Source: Sphingomonas panni
GTDB lineage: Bacteria; Pseudomonadota; Alphaproteobacteria; Sphingomonadales; Sphingomonadaceae
Direction: 5' to 3'
Assembly: GCF_022664435.1 (NCBI RefSeq)
Contig: NZ_JAKREU010000001.1
Location: forward strand, 186,001 to 250,000
DNA: 64,000 nt
Shown one piece after another: positions 1-8,747 of this stretch. The position numbers and the translations under genes are program-made. Numbering within the stretch: position 1 is the stretch's first letter; every line of letters starts with the position of its first letter. A model generated the notes under the pieces. The model saw only the letters and a list, made by a program, of their open reading frames with translations, ran no database searches and was not told where the DNA came from.

Positions 1-1102
1 CTTCGCTGTCCAGCCGCAGCGTGCCATCCATCGCCGCCATCCAGTTCGCCGACCAGTGCAGGCCCAGCCCGCCCGACTTGGCCTTGCGCGTCGAATAGCC
101 ATGCTGGAACAGCATCGGCGCATCGAGCGGGTCGAAGCCGTCGCCATCGTCGGCGATCACCACGCCGACGCGCGGTCCGGCAGTGACGGTAACGATCACC
201 TGCCCCGCCCCATCGCCTCGCGCGGCGATGGCTTCGGCGGCATTGCGGAACAGGTTGCCGATCACCTGGCTAAGGATCACCCGGTCGGCTCGCACCCAGC
301 AGGGCGTCGCAGGAAAGGCGACCGCGATCGAATGCCCCTCGCCATAGCGCGCGATGGCCCCGTTGCGCGCGATCAGGTCGCTGACGTCGCACCGCTCCAG
401 CACCAGTGCCTCCGCCGCCCGGTCCTGCGGCCCGCCGATGATGTCGAGGACATTGGCCAGCGCCGCGCGGCCGGTTTCGAACTGCGCCAGCCGCTCGACC
501 CGCGCCCGCGCCGCCGCATCCACCGCGGTCAACAGATAGGCGGCCAGCTTCCCCCGCCGCGCCGGGGGCACATCGCCGCTGGCCAGTTCGGCGATGACCC
601 GCTCGATCGTCTCGCGCTCGGCGATCGGCGGTTGGGCAAGGCCGTGCGACAGGATCGCGCTGATCGGCGACAAGGCGTTGCGGGTATTGTGGACGAGGGC
701 GGCGCGGCTCTCCGCGCGCCCCAGCCGGAAGGAATGCAGCTCGCGTCGCCCGGCCTGTTCCTCCACCTGTCGCCGGACCAGCGCCAGCCGGCGCGACAGG
801 GAACGGATTTCAGCCGGGGCCGCAGACAGCTCGTCCGGCGGCGCGCGCCCCGGTTCGAACAGCGTCGCCATCTCCTGCCCGACCAGCCGCAGCGGATCGG
901 TCACCCAGCACGCTATGCCGCGGCGGACGGTCGCCAGCAGCAGCACGAGCAGGACCGCACCCGTTGCCACACCCCACAACGCGGCATGGCGGGTAACCAG
1001 GAGCGCCAACGAAAGTCCGGCCGCTGCAATGCCGATCCCCCCGACCAGTGCCAGTCGCCGCACCAGCGCGGCACCCAGCGGCCAGGCGACCCGCGCGGTC
1101 AT
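1..1102 (-). CDS. Sensor histidine kinase, 3' part beyond window edge
   Basis: Partial gene: about 367 codons are visible and the C-terminus lies left of position 1. The ATG at 1102 overlaps the stop of the upstream response regulator (ATGA), so the two are translationally coupled. Two hydrophobic segments (about residues 12-36 and 41-59) are followed by a linker and a phospho-acceptor region with His138 in VHNTRNALSPI. Near the window edge is the ATP-binding glycine motif GGLGLHWSANWM. The HN-x-RN acceptor box together with a GLGLH G2 box is an atypical kinase class, unlike the usual HExRTPL type. The likely partner is the adjacent REC-GGDEF-EAL protein, so it probably controls cyclic-di-GMP (inference from gene order). 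The input signal is unknown. Confidence 0.85.
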   Translation of the reverse strand, partial: MTARVAWPLGAALVRRLALVGGIGIAAAGLSLALLVTRHAALWGVATGAVLLVLLLATVRRGIACWVTDPLRLVGQEMATLFEPGRAPPDELSAAPAEIRSLSRRLALVRRQVEEQAGRRELHSFRLGRAESRAALVHNTRNALSPISAILSHGLAQPPIAERETIERVIAELASGDVPPARRGKLAAYLLTAVDAAARARVERLAQFETGRAALANVLDIIGGPQDRAAEALVLERCDVSDLIARNGAIARYGEGHSIAVAFPATPCWVRADRVILSQVIGNLFRNAAEAIAARGDGAGQVIVTVTAGPRVGVVIADDGDGFDPLDAPMLFQHGYSTRKAKSGGLGLHWSANWMAAMDGTLRLDSE

Positions 1103-2988
1103 GGTCGGGCGGGATCGACCGCCGGTTGCGCGGCCCCCGGCACCTTCCCGTCGCGCGCCATCTCCGTCGCCGCCGCGCCGTCGACAGGGCGCGACAGATA
1201 ATAGCCCTGGACATGCGAACAACCGGCCAGTCGCAGCGCCTGCAACTGCTGTTCGGTTTCCACCCCCTCGGCGATGACCTGCAACCGCAGCGCGCGGGCA
1301 AGGTGGATGATCGAGTGGACGATCGCCGCGCTTTCGCGCTCGCGGCCCATGCCGTCGATGAAGCTGCGGTCGATCTTCAGGCAGTCGAGCGCGAATTTGC
1401 GGATATTGTAGAGCGAGGAATAGCCGGTCCCGAAATCGTCGAGCGCGATGCGGAAACCCATCTGCCGCAGGCGATAGAGCGTATCGGCGGCGCGTTCGGC
1501 ATCGTCGAAGATCGCGGTTTCGGTAATCTCGATCTGCAACCGGTCCGGCGAGACGCCGGCACGCTGCACCTTTTCGACCAGATGCCCGACGAAATTCTGT
1601 CGCCGGAACTGGCGCGGCGAAAAATTGACCGAGACATAATGCCCTGGCCATTCGGCCAGACAAGCCAGCGCCGTGTCCAGCACCCAGTCGCCCAGGTCGT
1701 GGATCAGGTTCGATTCCTCGGCGATGGGCATGAAGGTCGCCGGGCCGATCGCGCCATGGTCGGGACTGTTCCAGCGCAGCAGCCCTTCGAACCCGACGAT
1801 CGCCAGCGTGTCGTGCGCCACGATCGGCTGGTAGAGCAGCGCCAGTTCGTGATTGGCGATCGCCTGGGTCAGCCCTTCCTCGATCCGCCGGCGGAAACGG
1901 ATCGATTCGTCCATGCTGTCGTCGAACAGGCGCACCACGCCCCGACCCGACCGCTTGGCCTCGTTGAGCGCAAGGTCGGCGCGACGCATGACATCGACCG
2001 ATTCGCGCCCGCCCTCCCCGCTCACCATCACCACGCCGATCGACGCCGCACCGTGGATCGGGTGGCCGAACACCTGCAGATCGCCCGAACAGGCCCGCAC
2101 CAGCCGTTCGCAGCGCATCACCGCATCGTCGGCGGTATCGGCATGGAGCAGCACGCCAAATTCGTCACCGCCCAGCCGCGCAACGAACCCGTCCGTGCCG
2201 ACCCGGTCGACCAGGATGGTGCAGATGGTGCGGATCAGTTCATCGCCGACCAGATGGCCGAGCGTGTCGTTAATAAGCTTGAACCGGTCGAGATCGATCA
2301 TCGCCATGGCGAAATTTCCCGGCCGCCGCGCCTGTTCGGACAGGATTCGCAGGAAGGCCAGCCGGTTGGGCGCACCGGTCAGCGGATCGCGATTGGCGAG
2401 GCGGATCGCCTTGCTCTCGTTCGCGGCCAGTTCGCGCGCCTGATCCTCCAGCTCGTCGATCTTGGCGGCCAGCGCCGCACGGGTTTCGGCCAGCGCACGA
2501 TCGGCCAACCAGCGATGCGACAGCGCCGTCGCGGTCTGGACCACTTCGTCGGCGGTAAACGGCTTGGCGATGTAGAACAGCCGGTCGGGCGGACCCGCCA
2601 CCTGTGCGACCTGCGCCGGGGAAAAGTCCGAATAGCCGGTGACGATCACGATCTGTATGTCGGGGTCGATCGAGCGGATGCGCCGCGCCGTCTCGCGCCC
2701 GTCGATGCCCGGCGGCATCCGCACGTCGATGAAGGCGACGGCGAATTGCGCTCCGTCGCGCACCGACCGCTCGACCGCCGCAACCGCCTCCGCCCCCTGA
2801 TGAACGTGGCTGAGGTCCAGCCGGAGCGGCGGCGGCTCGTCCGCTGCCACGTCGTCGAACAATTGCGCGGCAAGATCGGCCAGCGCCGCCTTGTCCGCCG
2901 ATGGCGTGAACGACATGCGATAGGATTCATGCACGGCGGGGTCGTCATCGACGATCAGGATGCGGGCGATGGGATCGGCAGGTTCCAT
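1099..2988 (-). CDS. Response regulator with REC, GGDEF and EAL domains
   Basis: 629 aa. The N-terminal receiver has the acidic pair at DDD (residues 14-16), phospho-acceptor Asp88 in FIDVRMPPG, the Thr in VTGYS and the Lys in AKPF (about 142). The receiver is longer than usual because of an insertion between about residues 30 and 70. A GGDEF domain follows with an intact RLGGDEF (GGDEF 273-277), then an EAL domain with EGLLR (401-405), EITET and DDFGTGYSS intact. Both diguanylate cyclase and phosphodiesterase activities are therefore possible; which dominates cannot be told from sequence. It is the first gene of a two-gene unit with the downstream kinase. No DNA-binding domain, so output is cyclic-di-GMP turnover. 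Confidence 0.93.
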   Translation of the reverse strand: MEPADPIARILIVDDDPAVHESYRMSFTPSADKAALADLAAQLFDDVAADEPPPLRLDLSHVHQGAEAVAAVERSVRDGAQFAVAFIDVRMPPGIDGRETARRIRSIDPDIQIVIVTGYSDFSPAQVAQVAGPPDRLFYIAKPFTADEVVQTATALSHRWLADRALAETRAALAAKIDELEDQARELAANESKAIRLANRDPLTGAPNRLAFLRILSEQARRPGNFAMAMIDLDRFKLINDTLGHLVGDELIRTICTILVDRVGTDGFVARLGGDEFGVLLHADTADDAVMRCERLVRACSGDLQVFGHPIHGAASIGVVMVSGEGGRESVDVMRRADLALNEAKRSGRGVVRLFDDSMDESIRFRRRIEEGLTQAIANHELALLYQPIVAHDTLAIVGFEGLLRWNSPDHGAIGPATFMPIAEESNLIHDLGDWVLDTALACLAEWPGHYVSVNFSPRQFRRQNFVGHLVEKVQRAGVSPDRLQIEITETAIFDDAERAADTLYRLRQMGFRIALDDFGTGYSSLYNIRKFALDCLKIDRSFIDGMGRERESAAIVHSIIHLARALRLQVIAEGVETEQQLQALRLAGCSHVQGYYLSRPVDGAAATEMARDGKVPGAAQPAVDPARP

Positions 2989-3145
2989 AACGTCGGCAAA
3001 CTTTTCCGGCTGGCGACCAGCGTCGCGGGAAGTGCCGGGTCAGCGCGTGACGGGCCGTTTCGATCCCGTTTCGGATATCACTCGCGAAACTTCCATCCTC
3101 CGCCGCCTCTGGTCAGTCGATCGGCACAATGCCAGAACGCGGCGC

Positions 3146-4099
3146 ATGGGCGCACATCATCACGGGCATGGCCACGGGCACGACCATCACGATCATGCAC
3201 ATGGTCACGGGCATGGAGGCGGGCATCATCATCTGCCGACCGATTTCGGTCGGGCCTTCTTCATCGGGACGCTGCTTAACATCGGCTTCGTCGTGGTCGA
3301 GGGAGGTGCGGGTTTCTGGTTCGATTCGGTCGCATTGCTGGCCGACGCCGGGCATAATCTGTCCGACGTGCTGGGGCTGCTGATCGCATGGGGCGGGATG
3401 GAGCTGGCCAAGCGTCCGGCGACGCGGCGCTTCACCTATGGGCTGGGCGCATCGACCATCCTCGCCGCGCTGGCCAACGCGCTGGTGCTGTTGGTGGCCG
3501 TGGGAGCCATCCTCCTGGAGACGATCCAGCGACTGGGCAGTCCGCGCCCGATCGACGGCTGGCCGGTGGTGTGGGTCGCGCTGGCGGGGATCGTCGTCAA
3601 CCTGGCGACCGCGCTGCTGTTCGCGCGCGGGCGGCATGGCGACGTCAACATCCGCGGGGCCTATCTCCATATGGCCGCCGATGCGGCGGTATCGGCCGGG
3701 GTCGTCGTTGCGGGGCTGGTGATCCTGTGGACCGGCGCGACGTGGATCGACCCGCTGGTCAGCCTGATCGTCGTCGCGATCATCCTGATCGGCACCTGGG
3801 GGCTGCTCAGCGAATCGCTGCTACTGGCGCTGCAGGCGGTGCCGCGTGGGATCGATGCGCAGGCGGTCGAGGCGCTGCTGGCCGCGCAGCCGGGGGTCGT
3901 GCGCGTCCACGACCTGCATATCTGGCCGATGAGCACGACCGAGACCGCGCTCACCGCGCATCTGGTGGTGCCGGCCGGGCATCCGGGCGACGGGTTCCTG
4001 GCGGCGCTCGGCGAGCGGCTGGAGCATGACTTCGCCATCGGCCATGCGACGATCCAGATCGAGACCGGAGACGATTGCGCGATGGCACACGCGCATTAG
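3146..4099 (+). CDS. CDF-family cation (probably zinc) efflux transporter
   Basis: 317 aa. The start at 3146 gives MGAHHHGHGHGHD; about 35 residues of His/Gly-rich sequence form a cytoplasmic metal-binding tail. Six membrane segments follow, typical of cation diffusion facilitators. The membrane metal site is visible as DAGHNLSDVLG in TM2 and as AADAAVSAGVV in TM5, the HxxxD/DxxxD pattern of zinc members (ZitB/CzcD type). The C-terminal cytoplasmic domain has VHDLHIWPMS. It exports Zn2+ (possibly Cd2+ or Co2+) in exchange for protons across the inner membrane. An in-frame extension upstream to 2960 overlaps the divergent regulator gene and has no family support, so I rejected it. Divergently arranged to the response regulator. 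Confidence 0.92.
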   Translation: MGAHHHGHGHGHDHHDHAHGHGHGGGHHHLPTDFGRAFFIGTLLNIGFVVVEGGAGFWFDSVALLADAGHNLSDVLGLLIAWGGMELAKRPATRRFTYGLGASTILAALANALVLLVAVGAILLETIQRLGSPRPIDGWPVVWVALAGIVVNLATALLFARGRHGDVNIRGAYLHMAADAAVSAGVVVAGLVILWTGATWIDPLVSLIVVAIILIGTWGLLSESLLLALQAVPRGIDAQAVEALLAAQPGVVRVHDLHIWPMSTTETALTAHLVVPAGHPGDGFLAALGERLEHDFAIGHATIQIETGDDCAMAHAH

Positions 4100-4125
4100 G
4101 GGTTAGGGCGAGTCATCCCCCTTGT

Positions 4126-4221
4126 CGTCATCCCCGCGCAGGCGGGGATCCATAGACGCTGACGTTGCTGATCGATCCGGATCGTCAGCGTGTATGGATT
4201 CCGGCCTTCGCGGGAATGACG
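4126..4221. repeat. Family A palindromic intergenic repeat, copy 1
   Basis: Imperfect inverted repeat of about 96 bp between the CDF transporter and galM. The left arm CGTCATCCCCGCGCAGGCGG pairs with a right arm ending CTTCGCGGGAATGACG; an inner pair (GACGCTGAC / GTCAGCGT) makes a two-stage hairpin. The same layout occurs at 11785-11880 and 27293-27388. Confidence 0.85.
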
Positions 4222-4237
4222 ATGAAGGCTGGCCCGC

Positions 4238-5377
4238 TCAGCGCGCCACCGACACCCGGTACACCATGCGATGGTGGTACGGCTTGCCCGGCTCGACCCG
4301 CGCCGATCCGAACGCCGGCTGGTTGGGCGTGTCCGGGAATTTCTGTGGCTCCAGCGCGATGCCGTCGCCCATGCGGTACACATGCCCCTTCTTGCCGATC
4401 AGCGTGCCGTCGAGAAAATTGCCCGAATAGAATTGCACGCCCGGCTCGGTGGTCAGCACCTCCAGCACCCGGCCCGACGCGGGGTCCTCCAGCCGCGCGG
4501 CCAGCTTCGGTTCGCGGGTGATGCCGGCGTCGAGGACGAAGTTGTGGTCGTATCCGCGCCCGACGACGATCTGCGGATCACGACCGTCGCGGACATCCTG
4601 CCCGACGATCCGGCCGCGGGTGAAGTCGAACATGGTTCCCGCAACCGCACGGCGTTCGCCGGTCGGGATCAGCGCGTCGTTGACCGGCGTATAGCGGCTG
4701 GCCGGGATGGTCAGCTTGTGGTTCATCGTGCCGACCGTGCTGCCCTCGCCGCCCATGTCGAACAGCGCGTGGTTGGTCAGGTTGACGATCGTCGGCGCAT
4801 CGCTCTTCGCATCGAAATCGATCGTCAGCGCGCCCTTGTCGTCGAGCGCATAGGTGACCGTCACGTCGAGCGTGCCGGGATAGCCCTGGTCCCCGGCGGG
4901 GCTGCTGAGCGCCAGCGTGACCGAGGCGGTCGGGCCGTCCTTGACCGATACGATCCGCCACACCCGCTTGTCGAAGCCGACCGTGCCGCCGTGGAGCGAG
5001 TTCGCCTTGTCGTTCTGAGTCAGCTGATACGCCTTGCTGTCGAGCGTGAACTTGCCGCCGGCGATGCGGTTGGCGTAGCGGCCGATGGTCTGGCCCCAGT
5101 AATTGGGCGCGGTGATGTAGCTGGCGGCGTCGTCATAACCGAGCGTGACGTCGGCGACCTTGCCGTTGCGGTCCGGTGCGTTGAACGCCTGCAGCGTCGC
5201 GCCCAGCGTCATGATCCGCGCGCTGACGCCGTTACGACCGGTCAGCGTGACCGCCTCGACCGCCGTACCGTCGGGCAGCTTGCCGAAGCTTGTCCGCTTC
5301 GCCGTCGCCGCCTGTGCCTGCGCGCCGCACAGCGTCATTGCGGCCAGCGCTGCGCCGGTCAGAAACATTCGCTTCAT
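4238..5377 (-). CDS. galM: Aldose 1-epimerase (galactose mutarotase), secreted
   Basis: 379 aa from ATG 5377, which sits about six bases after GGGAGGGG; a GTG 15 bases upstream is less likely. Residues 1-23 form a signal peptide (MKRMF, hydrophobic core, AQAQA), so it acts in the periplasm. Conserved sites: GRYANRI (substrate-binding Arg and Asn), NSLHGG (His), NLTNHALFDMGG (catalytic His), EPGVQFYSGNF (catalytic Glu). It interconverts alpha and beta anomers of galactose, glucose or related sugars. No sugar catabolic genes lie next to it. Family assignment is firm; the natural sugar is unknown. Confidence 0.93.
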   Translation of the reverse strand: MKRMFLTGAALAAMTLCGAQAQAATAKRTSFGKLPDGTAVEAVTLTGRNGVSARIMTLGATLQAFNAPDRNGKVADVTLGYDDAASYITAPNYWGQTIGRYANRIAGGKFTLDSKAYQLTQNDKANSLHGGTVGFDKRVWRIVSVKDGPTASVTLALSSPAGDQGYPGTLDVTVTYALDDKGALTIDFDAKSDAPTIVNLTNHALFDMGGEGSTVGTMNHKLTIPASRYTPVNDALIPTGERRAVAGTMFDFTRGRIVGQDVRDGRDPQIVVGRGYDHNFVLDAGITREPKLAARLEDPASGRVLEVLTTEPGVQFYSGNFLDGTLIGKKGHVYRMGDGIALEPQKFPDTPNQPAFGSARVEPGKPYHHRMVYRVSVAR

Positions 5378-5478
5378 CGTCACCCCTCCCACTCGCGACC
5401 GGCGGGCTGTTGCGCGCCGTGTCCGGTTCGTTGGGAAAGATATAGTCCGACAATAAGCGGCAGTTCAAGCGCGCTCGA

Positions 5479-6762
5479 TCAGCCGTCGCCCAGCCGTTCG
5501 ATATCGGCCCCGACCGCCTGCAGCTTTTCCTCGAGCCGCTCATAGCCGCGGTCGAGGTGATAGACGCGGCTGACCGAGGTTTCCCCCTGCGCGGCAAGGC
5601 CGGCGATGATGAGGCTCATCGATGCGCGCAGGTCGGTCGCCATCACCGGCGCGCCGATCAGGCCGGCCACGCCGCGCACCACCGCCGACCGGCCGGTCAC
5701 GGTGATGTCTGCGCCCATCCGCGCCAGTTCGGGGACGTGCATGTAACGATTCTCGAAAATCGTCTCGGTCAGCACGCTCGCACCCTCGGCGCGGGTCAGC
5801 AGCGCCATGAACTGCGCCTGCATGTCGGTCGCGAAGCCAGGATAGGGCGCGGTCGACAGGTTGATCGGGCGGATGTCGCCGCCCGCCTCGACGAACAGCG
5901 AGGTCGCTTCCTCACGCACCGCGACGCCGGCTTCGACCAGCGCGTCGATGGTGGCACGCATGTCGCCAGGCACGACGTTCGCAAGTTCGACCGCGCCCCC
6001 GGTGATGGCGGCGGCGCAGGCGTAGCTGCCCGCCTCGATCCGGTCGGGCATGACCGCATAGGTCGCGCCGTGCAGCCGGTCACGGCCTTCGATGGTCAGC
6101 GTGTCGCTGCCGATACCGTCGATGACCGCGCCCATCGCGACGAGGCAGCGACACAGGTCGACGATCTCCGGCTCGCGCGCGGCGTTCTCGAGGACGCTGG
6201 TTCCCTTGGCCAAGACCGCCGCCATCACCGCATTCTCGGTAGCGCCGACCGACACGACCGGGAAGCGATAGCGCCCGCCGGGCAGGCGTCCGCCGGGCGC
6301 GGTCGCCTTCACATAGCCGGCCGCCAGTTCGATCTCGGCACCCAGTGCTTCCAGCGCCTTGAGATGGAGGTCGATCGGGCGGTTGCCGATCGCGCAGCCA
6401 CCGGGCAGCGACACCGTCGCCTCACCCGCGCGCGCGACCAGCGGGCCGAGCACGAGGATCGACGCGCGCATCTTGCGGACGATGTCATAGGGAGCGACGG
6501 TCGAGGTCAGCCGCTGGCCGCGCATCGTCATGACGCGGCCGAACTCGCTGGGGTGCGACCCTTCGACCGTGGTCGACACGCCGAACTGGTTGAGCAGGTG
6601 ACCGAAGCTGTCGACGTCGGCGAGACGCGGCAGGTTGCGCAGCGTCAGAGGCTCCTCGGTCAGCAGCGCACAGGGCAGCAGCGTGAGAGCGGCGTTCTTC
6701 GCGCCCGAGATGACGATGCGGCCCGACAGGCGATTGCCGCCGCGAATGACGATACGATCCAT
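5479..6762 (-). CDS. murA: UDP-N-acetylglucosamine 1-carboxyvinyltransferase
   Basis: 427 aa, the usual length. MurA transfers enolpyruvate from PEP to UDP-GlcNAc, the first committed step of peptidoglycan synthesis, in the cytoplasm. The N-terminus has the SGAKNAAL phosphate-binding motif (residues 19-26), and the loop [13 protein letters not shown] carries the reactive Cys123 that fosfomycin alkylates. Two inside-out alpha/beta barrels are expected. It is followed downstream by galM on the same strand, about 100 bp apart, and preceded by a lipoprotein gene; no shared pathway is evident. Confidence 0.98.
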   Translation of the reverse strand: MDRIVIRGGNRLSGRIVISGAKNAALTLLPCALLTEEPLTLRNLPRLADVDSFGHLLNQFGVSTTVEGSHPSEFGRVMTMRGQRLTSTVAPYDIVRKMRASILVLGPLVARAGEATVSLPGGCAIGNRPIDLHLKALEALGAEIELAAGYVKATAPGGRLPGGRYRFPVVSVGATENAVMAAVLAKGTSVLENAAREPEIVDLCRCLVAMGAVIDGIGSDTLTIEGRDRLHGATYAVMPDRIEAGSYACAAAITGGAVELANVVPGDMRATIDALVEAGVAVREEATSLFVEAGGDIRPINLSTAPYPGFATDMQAQFMALLTRAEGASVLTETIFENRYMHVPELARMGADITVTGRSAVVRGVAGLIGAPVMATDLRASMSLIIAGLAAQGETSVSRVYHLDRGYERLEEKLQAVGADIERLGDG

Positions 6763-6843
6763 GGGGCAGCTTCTAGTGGGTACGCTAGGCTGTGCAAGAG
6801 GCGCACATCGATCCTCCCCGTGCCGGTGAGGATTTGAGGGCAG

Positions 6844-7344
6844 TCAGCGCCCCGGCGGCGTGATCCGGCGCAGCAGCAGGAACGGCGCGAAGTTCGGCTG
6901 CTCGATCGCCAGCGTGACACGGCGGTCCTGCGTGGTGCAGGTCAGGACATGGTCGCCGCCGTCGCCGCACCGCCACGGCATCCGCTCGATCTCGGCAGCG
7001 GCGTCGCCCCCGACCACGCGCTCCAGCACGGAATAGCGCTTAGTTCGCGCGGCCCAGTCAGCGAAACAGGCGTCGCCGCCGCGCACCCGCCAGCTTTCCG
7101 CCAGATAGCCGCCCTGACGCATGTCGCGCAGACGGGTAATGTCGTCGCAGTGCGGCAGCCCAAATTCGCGCCGCAAACCATCGGCGGCGAGCCGATCAAC
7201 CGGCGTTTCCGGCTCCGGCGAGCGGACGACGGTGCGCGGGGTAACGCGTTCGGTGCGTTGCGCCATGGGTCCGGCCGGGGCGGGCGGTTCGGCGGAACAG
7301 CCCGCGATCAGCAGCGCGCAGACAAATGCCGCGCCGCGCCTCAC
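6844..7344 (-). CDS. Putative lipoprotein of unknown function
   Basis: 166 aa if started at GTG 7344, one base after the clpS stop codon; this gives VRRGAAFVCALLIAGCS, a lipoprotein signal peptide with lipobox LIAGC. A longer reading upstream runs into clpS and lacks a signal peptide at its N-terminus. The mature part has a Pro-rich stretch and then a compact domain with several Cys (LPHCDDI, GGDACF, WRCGDGG, LTCTTQ), which could form disulfides in the periplasm. I do not recognise the family. Coupling to clpS suggests co-transcription, not shared function. Confidence 0.7.
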   Translation of the reverse strand: MRRGAAFVCALLIAGCSAEPPAPAGPMAQRTERVTPRTVVRSPEPETPVDRLAADGLRREFGLPHCDDITRLRDMRQGGYLAESWRVRGGDACFADWAARTKRYSVLERVVGGDAAAEIERMPWRCGDGGDHVLTCTTQDRRVTLAIEQPNFAPFLLLRRITPPGR

Positions 7345-7345
7345 C

Positions 7346-7672
7346 TCAGGCCTTCTCCAGCGTGCATTGCAGCGGATGCTGGTTCTGGCGGGCGAAGTCC
7401 ATGACCTGCGCGACCTTGGTCTCAGCCACCTCATAGGTAAAGACGCCGCAGACGCCGACGCCGCGCTGGTGGACGTGCAGCATCACCCGCGTCGCTTCCT
7501 CCATGCTCATGCGGAAGAAGCGTTGCAGGCACAGCACGACGAATTCCATCGGCGTATAGTCGTCGTTCAGCATCAGGACGCGGTAGGGCGTCGGCTTCTT
7601 GACGCGAGTCTGCGTCGCGACGCCAAGGCCGGTCGCGTGGTCGTCGTCATGGTCGCGGTCGTCACCGGCCAT
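7346..7672 (-). CDS. clpS: ATP-dependent Clp protease adaptor ClpS
   Basis: 108 aa from ATG 7672 (an alternative ATG at 7696 adds eight residues). ClpS binds N-degron substrates (N-terminal Leu, Phe, Trp, Tyr) and delivers them to ClpAP. Features: acidic, disordered N-terminus (DDRDHDDD), core [12 protein letters not shown] with the NDDxTPMxFV substrate-binding motif, and [14 protein letters not shown], where the HxxGxG loop sits. The length fits the family. No clpA lies in the window. It precedes a lipoprotein gene with one base of spacing. Confidence 0.95.
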   Translation of the reverse strand: MAGDDRDHDDDHATGLGVATQTRVKKPTPYRVLMLNDDYTPMEFVVLCLQRFFRMSMEEATRVMLHVHQRGVGVCGVFTYEVAETKVAQVMDFARQNQHPLQCTLEKA

Positions 7673-7767
7673 CGGGATGCAGGGCTGTCGAGACATGTCG
7701 TCGCAAAATATGGCATCGCCGGGGTGCAGGGCAAGGGGGTGCGGGAGCATCACATGCCCGGCCGGAC

Positions 7768-7801
7768 GCAAAAAGGGCGACCGCTCGCGCGATCGCCCTT
7801 T
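7768..7801 (-). terminator. Intrinsic terminator after the phasin gene
   Basis: On the minus strand a strong stem of about 13 bp (AAAGGGCGATCGC / GCGGTCGCCCTTT) ends in a run of T. It lies just after the phasin stop codon and before clpS. The stem closely resembles the one after sdhA at 30461-30492. Confidence 0.8.
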
Positions 7802-7825
7802 CCGTTCGCCTCGGCGAAAGGTCGC

Positions 7826-8632
7826 TTACGCGACGGTCTTCACCTTGTCGGCGGCAACCGCGACGCGGTTGCTGATCGGCTGCGCGGCGTCGCCGGCCAG
7901 CTTGATCATCATTTCGGTGGTCTTCGACGCTTCGGCGACGAACGAGTCGAACGACTGGCGCACGAAGTCCGACTGCAGCTTCATGAATTCGGTCGGCGAC
8001 TTGACCGACGCCAAGGTCTTGGCGGTCGAGGTCGCGTGTTCGAACGACTTGCGGCCATATTCGGCCATTTCCTGGCCCAGCGTTTCGAGGCCCTTGGCGG
8101 CGATGCGGCTGGCTTCGACGAACGCTTCGACGTTGCCCTTGGTCAGTTCGTTCATTTCCTCGAACCCCTTCTGGCTCTTTTCGAACGCGGCCTTCGCCTT
8201 CTCGTTCATGTCGGCCATCATGGCCTGCGCCTTGTTGGCAGCGTTCTGGGTGGTGGCGGTCGCTTCGTTGGTGACGTCCATGGTCTTTTCCTCGACTTGC
8301 GCGGTCACGGTCTCTACCGCCGCGGTGGTTTCCTCGACCGCGTTCTGCGCGGTTTCGACTACGGCTTCCGCCGCCTTGGCCACCGGTTCCGCGACGGGCG
8401 CGGGATCGACAGCGGGTAGTTCAACCTTGAAGGGCAGTTCGCTCGGCGCGGGCTTCGGCTCGGCGACGAACGGCACCGGCGGAACATCAGCCGTTTCCGG
8501 TGTCTTCACCGGTTCGGCGACCGGCACGACCGGCGTCTTCGCGGCAGCCTCGACCGGAGCGGTCGCGACCGGGCGGGTGGAACGGGCACCGGCGGGCTTG
8601 CGCGTGCCGGTCTTCGGACCTCTCGTGGCCAC
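7826..8632 (-). CDS. Phasin family protein (PHA granule-associated)
   Basis: 268 aa from GTG 8632, placed by a GGAGG ribosome site nine bases upstream; an ATG reading from 8695 lacks this. The first half (about residues 1-115) is Ala/Pro/Val/Glu-rich and low in complexity; the second half is a Phasin_2-type amphipathic helical domain (MADMNEKAKAAFEKSQKG onward to the end). Phasins coat polyhydroxyalkanoate granules and limit their size. It is downstream of phaC on the same strand, with its own upstream region holding TGCAGC repeats and its own terminator, so independent control is likely. Confidence 0.9.
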   Translation of the reverse strand: MATRGPKTGTRKPAGARSTRPVATAPVEAAAKTPVVPVAEPVKTPETADVPPVPFVAEPKPAPSELPFKVELPAVDPAPVAEPVAKAAEAVVETAQNAVEETTAAVETVTAQVEEKTMDVTNEATATTQNAANKAQAMMADMNEKAKAAFEKSQKGFEEMNELTKGNVEAFVEASRIAAKGLETLGQEMAEYGRKSFEHATSTAKTLASVKSPTEFMKLQSDFVRQSFDSFVAEASKTTEMMIKLAGDAAQPISNRVAVAADKVKTVA

Positions 8633-8706
8633 TCGACTTCCTCCATCTAGTGCTGCTGCGATGCACCAAATAGCGAAAGTCGATGGCAGTTTCAAGACAG
8701 GATTTT

Positions 8707-8733
8707 GTGCAGCGCAACATAAATATGCTGCAC
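8707..8733. promoter_or_regulatory. GTGCAGC/GCTGCAC inverted repeat upstream of phasin
   Basis: Perfect 7-bp arms GTGCAGC (8707-8713) and GCTGCAC (8727-8733) with an AT-rich 13-base middle, in the phaC-phasin gap. Another TGC-rich run (TGCTGCTGC) is at 8651-8659. TGC-rich sites are known targets of the PHA repressor PhaR in other bacteria, so this may be an operator for the phasin promoter (inference). It could also be a weak hairpin after phaC, but no T-run follows on the minus strand. Confidence 0.4.
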
Positions 8734-8747
8734 GTTTTTACCGATAC

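Noticed and set aside
1048..3279. 743-codon plus-strand frame across the kinase and REC-GGDEF-EAL genes
   Set aside because: Antisense to a gene with intact REC, GGDEF and EAL motifs; sequence has no recognisable domain.
4122..4430. Small proteins with peptides such as MDSGLRGNDD
   Set aside because: These are translations of the family A palindrome; the same peptides arise from the copies at 11785 and 27293.
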